Of a stretch of DNA of 64,000 nt, positions 59,422 through 64,000 are shown in pieces (within the stretch, counting starts at the first letter, position 1; the number at the start of each line of letters is the position of its first letter). Made by a program: the position numbers and the translations under genes. The notes under the pieces were generated by a model that ran no database searches, had not been told where the DNA came from, and was given only the letters and a program-made list of their open reading frames with translations. The DNA lies in NCBI GenBank assembly GCA_026929865.2, contig CM049417.1, forward strand, positions 17,177,001-17,241,000, read 5' to 3'. This DNA is from Hyperoplus lanceolatus. Taxonomy: Eukaryota > Chordata > Actinopteri > Uranoscopiformes > Ammodytidae.

Positions 59422-61583
59422 ATGATTCCCTCAAAAAACGTGAAGGTAAATAGGCTGCTCTTTAGAATTGGATTTGTCTTCCTGTTTATTTCCTCTCATA
59501 TTTGGGTTGTGCAACAGTGTTGTTTTTGTTGTTGTTCCTAGTATGTTTTGAATTGAAATGAAGAGGTAAAAAGAAAACACATCACTCTTGGTTTCATAGC
59601 TATTACCAATACTTGAGGGTAGCTGAGCATTTTAACCTGCAATAGCCTATGTCCTGTAAGTTACAAAACCTAAAAAAATCTAAATCTAGGCCTACGTCTC
59701 ATGTAGGCCTATGCTATAGGCCCCCCAACTTTTCTCTAGGCTAACCTCTGAAAATGCACCAAGGTCAGCCTACTACAGGGATTATCTCACCATATCACTG
59801 ACATTTTATAAATATTTTTTTATTTTCCACAAAAATAATGCCTGTGACATGTGATTCTATGCTATGATGCATTGTCCTACGGTGAAAAATGATAATTAAT
59901 TCAAGGTTTTGGACTCTGAACCTTTTGTGACAGAAGTATTTTTATTTTTTACCTGTGACCTATCTTTCAACCTGCATTAATTGATGCTCAACTCTGCCAC
60001 TGGGGGGCAACCTGTGAACATAAAACTGACGCAGTAGATTACCAACTTTTAGTTGCATTTTTATAAGGCCAGCAGATATGGAGCAACATTATTATTCTTA
60101 AAGAGACGTGTTTGTGGCCTCTTACAGAATGTAAAACCATATTTTTCTTCTCTTTTCTTCACACATACTCTTGTCAAAATATAGCTAGTCAGTCAGTTGC
60201 TAAATGCTGCATGTTTTACTAACTAGCTAAACTAAGGTTGCGTTCCGAATCGCATATTTTCTACTATATAGTATGTAGAAAAAAGATTTAGGATGTCCCG
60301 ATTCTTATGGCCAGATTTAGGAAGGTTAGAAGTACCCGGATGTCCTACTTCATGCGGCCAAGATTGTTAGTGTTGAAAAGTGCATCCTATTTGGGCGATT
60401 CTGGCCCACAATCCAGTGCGCACGTGAAGTGACGTAACATCGACGAAGACTCCATATGAAAACAAACAGGGATGCGACGGATATAAAACCAAGAGGCAAG
60501 ATCAAGGCGCAATGTTTTGATGAAATAAGAGAGTAAAGTATGTCCCAATAGTATGCCTACTGCATCCTAACTAGATTATTTTTTATCGTTGGATGTAGTA
60601 TGTAGAATAGAAAAAAGAAAGAGTATGCGATTCGGAACGTAACCTAAGGCTAGGCCTACTCTCCAGTTGGCTCTTGTCCGGCCTTGTTGTTTTTCAGTTT
60701 TTTTTTAGCCTTCTCACCTTAAAGGTGCAGTGTGTAATATGACATCATCAAGAAAGTTCTACAAAGTTCTAGAATACAACGCTCCCTGGGTAACCCCAAC
60801 CCTTTTGAATAATAACAGAAGCTACAGTGGCCTTCAAGGACAAGAACAATTCTACATTTTAAACAATGCACCTGATGACATTCCAACTATGACACTTTCA
60901 AGATGGCGGCACTAGGCCTTGGTCCAAAATATGCAGAAATATGGACATATATATGAGATCCTTTCTAAGGGAAAAAATAATAATAATAAAAAAAAATCAG
61001 CTATAATGCACTAAATTAAATGTACTTATGGATATTATAATTACTTTCTACAAAATCTTCTGGGAAATAAAACCCAAAATTCTACACACTGCAGGTTTAA
61101 ATAGCTCCCTGCTGTGTTCGAAAATTACGCTAATGTTGAAAAAGGTTATTGCCCCCAAAAAGAAAATTATAGTGTCCCACATTTTGCACACGAAGGTGGA
61201 GCGTTTACCTGTGACGACACTCAAATATAAGGTAGCCTACTTTTACTAATAGTTACTTTTTATACACGTTTTATTGACAGTTGGTAAGAATTTTTTAAGT
61301 AGGCCTAGTTTTCATTTTGATTTTCTTATCTCTTTTTTTTCTTCCATTTATCTAATAATAGGCTACTTAAAATATAAAATAAAATATAGTCCTACTAAAA
61401 AGTAATATTTTTACATTAGCCTACTTTGTGCTGTTTTAAGTTTAATTAAGGATCTAAATACGTCCATTTGCCATAAAGCTGTAGCCTACATGTTCTACCA
61501 ATTGTTTCTAATTGTGTAGTAATAGGGTGTGAATGTGAATCCTCGCTCTGGACTAACCTGCAGTCTTGATTATGACTGACCTT

Positions 61584-61624
<41 letters not shown>

Positions 61625-62782
61625 GTTGGCACACTCACCTGCCTGTGAGGTAACACTGTCTGTCACAATCATAAACTGTATATGGGTCACACAATGCTCT
61701 TCCCTTTTAGATACTGGGGCCGCCTGGGGAGAGATTTATCACTACTTACGGTAGTGACTTCAAACCCCTCAAAGAGCGCAGCAAACCCAAGACCTACGGG
61801 CCAAAGAACCATGGAACTGAAGCTAAAAATGCTCCCACATGTTTGAACCTACCACACGTACCACGTGAAAACTGGCCCGTGTTTAACCACTACATTTATA
61901 AGACAACTAACAGCACCTATGGTTCAGGTGGCTGTCCACAGGTGAACCATCACAACTACACACACTAGTTCACAACTAGTAGCTTCCTTTTACCACATCC
62001 ACCCTAACTCTTTTCTGTACTCTCTGTCTGTCTCAGCCTCCCTCTTATTCAATCTTCCCTGCGTACTTGGCTCCGTTTGCCGTCCTAGCTCCTAATGTTC
62101 CCCAGCCGTGTGGAGGTGTTGGCTCTGTCCCCACACAGGCCAGGGCACAGGATGTGGGCATGGCCTATCAGACTAGGCCTTTACCTGGCGAACAGGAGAG
62201 AGGTCGGCTGCACTATATTTTTGGTAGAAAGGGTGAGGAGTTTTCTCCGTCTTGCTTAACACACACACACACACACACCTAAGCTGGCAGCTGCGTCACT
62301 GCTCACTCCATGTTTTATTCTGTTGACAGCAAATCCGTTGGATCAGCAGGAGGCAAGAGATGCTCCACAGAAAAATATTGATATTCTCTACGAGGAAGGT
62401 CAGTTAGAACGTCTGCTTTTACTTCAGGACCTTTCGTTTGACTCCTCCAGCCCCTTTCCACTTAGGCTGCAATCTTTAAAATAAGGAAACCTTTCCAAAT
62501 GCTTTTGGCCTGTGCTCTCTAAAATTAGGTTATTTGCCAAAGTGGCTCTTGGAGTAGAGAACTACAATTTTCATAAAACCACTTAGTATTTGTGCTCTTT
62601 TTACTTTTAGGTTTGATCGTGTTGTCCGCTCTTGTCAGTCCGCCCGGCTGTGAAGACATTAGATCTGTCTGCAATGAGGCCGGACTGCAGCGCCTGCTCC
62701 CTCCGAATGTGGCTTCTGGACCAATTATCACAATGAACGGTTGAGCATCCCTCTTTATCTCACTCACACACAAACAAACACA

Positions 62783-62814
<32 letters not shown>

Positions 62815-63991
62815 ACAGGCACACTTGTACAGAGATGCATAACCTTCAACCCAAACACTTATCCTTTTTTCGTCACATCAAATAAATAACCACTTTTGTG
62901 ATTTCACTTGGAGTAAGTTAGAACCAAGCACAAAATTAAATCAAATTATTATGTGTTTACTTTTTTTTTAAAGTAAATCCCTCATAGTGAGCAGGTATAA
63001 TGTTGACCATTGTCACGTACATTGTTGGCACTTAATACCATGCTAGCATATGGTATTGGCACTTAAAAGTTCATTAGTGAGCCTCATTGGTTCTTGCAGC
63101 CATATTTTGTTAGGTTTGGGTTAGTCTGGCTTGACCACTCCCGCCAGCGTCTATTAAGCGCTGGCGTCGGCAAACAACGTTACGCCTCCATTGGCTGCTT
63201 CCCGGGGTTAGCCCCGCCGTAGATGATTGTGATTGGTTTAAATAAATAAAAACAGGCCAGCCCAGTTTCCCCCCCGAATAGACGGCTCTAAACGGAGTGC
63301 TTCCAGACCATACTACTTGCTGTAGTTTGGTCTGGCTTTGCGAGACTAGGTTTGGGTTGAGTTTAATGCTAGGCTTATAACAGCTGCTGACTGTAGCTTC
63401 ATTATTTACCAGAAAGACATGACAGTGGCATTGATGTTCTCATCTGACCCTTGTCAACAAGGCAAAATCTGTGTGATTCCCAAAACCTTTTTCTGTCGCT
63501 TTAGTTATTTTAAAAAATATATATTTATTAACCTGTACACAGTGGTCTAAAATATATTCTTGCTGCACATGGTAAGGTGGAAGTAAAGTGTACATAAGCG
63601 TTTTTCCCTCCTTCTCATCAGATGCTGAAAATTGGGACAGCAATGCCTACTTGGGGGCGTTGAGATCGGCCCTAGGACTGAGAGATAACAACTACCTTCC
63701 ACCTACTTCAACGCAGTGCAGTGGGTAAGCCAAAGACGCAGGCCACACTTTTTTTTACCACTCATACTGTACATGTCACTTCTCCTCATTTGTGTAATTC
63801 TCTCTCCTTTCCACTTTCTCAGAAACTGTGAACGGGAGACTGAGGTTCCTGAAAGTTGTCGCTTTAGGATGCTGACCGGCATCCCTAATTACAACAGTCC
63901 ACCTCTGGCCCGTGAACAGCCCACTTTCAACTGCACAGGGCCTGTGATAAAGCCGCAGATGACAGAGTACCAAGCCAGCTTCGCAGCTGAG
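59422..63991 (+). CDS. Unrecognised multi-exon gene, 3' end beyond window
   Basis: Internal exons with GT-AG borders and matching phases: 61711-61941, 62037-62232, 62330-62398, 62611-62739, 63622-63724 and 63823-63991. A likely first coding exon is 59422-59445 (ATG plus seven codons, phase 0, good donor). Together they give 307 codons, and the donor at 63992 shows the gene continues. I do not recognise the product. It shows no membrane segment, signal peptide or catalytic motif. It is Pro-, Tyr- and Asn-rich, with RFITTYGSDFKP near the start, YGPKNHG, HYIFGRK and MTEYQASF near the edge. Short Tyr-Phe motifs like TTYGSDF and TEYQASF recall sperm and ciliary microtubule-associated proteins; this is weak inference. 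It is co-oriented with nagk, about 1.7 kb downstream. The first exon is the least certain part. Confidence 0.7.
60237..60643. mobile_element. Non-autonomous DNA transposon, 407 bp
   Basis: The ends are inverted repeats differing at one position in about 20: GTTGCGTTCCGAATCGCAT on the left, and GTTACGTTCCGAATCGCAT on the right read on the minus strand. CTAAG flanks both sides (60232-60236 and 60644-60648), a possible short target duplication. No coding capacity. It lies in the first intron of the unrecognised gene. Confidence 0.75.
60723..61096. mobile_element. TTAA-flanked MITE, AGGTGCAGTGTG type
   Basis: TTAA at 60719-60722 and 61097-61100. The left end is AGGTGCAGTGTGTA, and the right end on the minus strand is ACCTGCAGTGTGTA. 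It is a different family from the AGGTGNAGTCAGC elements but shares the first bases and the TTAA target. It lies in the first intron of the unrecognised gene. Confidence 0.75.
61587..61622. repeat. (CA)n microsatellite
   Basis: CA run of about 36 bases, 89 bases upstream of the exon at 61711. Confidence 0.97.
62259..62279. repeat. Short (CA)n run
   Basis: CA run of about 21 bases in a 97-bp intron of the unrecognised gene. Confidence 0.9.
62783..62809. repeat. (CA)n microsatellite
   Basis: CA run of about 27 bases, 44 bases after the donor at 62740. Confidence 0.95.
63122..63348. mobile_element. MITE, 9-bp-TSD family, copy 2
   Basis: A 227-bp near-identical copy of the element at 762-987: one substitution (C to T in the CAACG-TACGCC region) and one extra C in the CCCCCC run. 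It is flanked by its own 9-bp direct repeat GGTTTGGGT (63113-63121 and 63349-63357). It lies in an intron of the unrecognised gene. Confidence 0.88.
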
Positions 63992-64000
63992 GTAAGGAGA

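Noticed and set aside
61921..61941. Alternative donor at 61928 for the exon starting at 61711
   Set aside because: The donor at 61942 (CAG then GTGAAC) gives phase 0, which matches the next exon; the earlier GT does not.

Overview
This is a stretch of ray-finned fish nuclear genome, most likely a percomorph-type teleost. The evidence is multi-exon vertebrate genes with GT-AG introns, very dense CA/TG microsatellites, tRNA-derived SINEs, an L2-like LINE, Tc1 and hAT transposons and many small inverted-repeat elements. There is no prokaryotic or organelle sequence. The species cannot be named from the window.

Four protein-coding genes can be supported. Positions 22346-29648 (+) hold eight exons of m1ap (meiosis 1 associated protein); the N-terminal exons were not found. 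Positions 39018-51964 (-) hold a complete five-exon dok1-type docking protein with a PH domain, a PTB domain and a long tyrosine/proline-rich tail. Positions 54563-57683 (+) hold a complete ten-exon nagk (N-acetylglucosamine kinase, 348 residues). Positions 59422-63991 (+) hold at least seven exons of a gene I do not recognise, which runs off the right edge. m1ap and dok1 are convergent; dok1 and nagk are divergent. Exon phases join cleanly in all four models.

The left third (1-22300) has no protein-coding gene I can support. It holds a minus-strand cluster of tRNA-Ala genes and relics (667-5876), a fold-back Tc1 element (1740-3311), several miniature elements, a SINE with a 12-bp target duplication (12596-12769) and a 5'-truncated L2-like LINE (14641-18263).

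Repeats also fill the introns and the spaces between genes. They include at least seven elements flanked by TTAA (one makes up most of a dok1 intron), a family with 9-bp target duplications present at 762, 11211 and 63122, a hAT-like element with an 8-bp duplication (21001-21926), a LINE tail (34445-35222) and a SINE (43761-44030). This LINE tail and SINE share a 3' tail, including a 5-bp stem with compensatory changes.

The genes do not form one pathway: m1ap acts in male meiosis, dok1 in tyrosine-kinase signalling and nagk in amino-sugar salvage. I found no new multi-gene system. The strongest unusual signals are the SINE/LINE tail pair, the 9-bp-duplication family, the palindromic Tc1 element and two exons whose 3' splice sites lie directly behind UG-repeat tracts.
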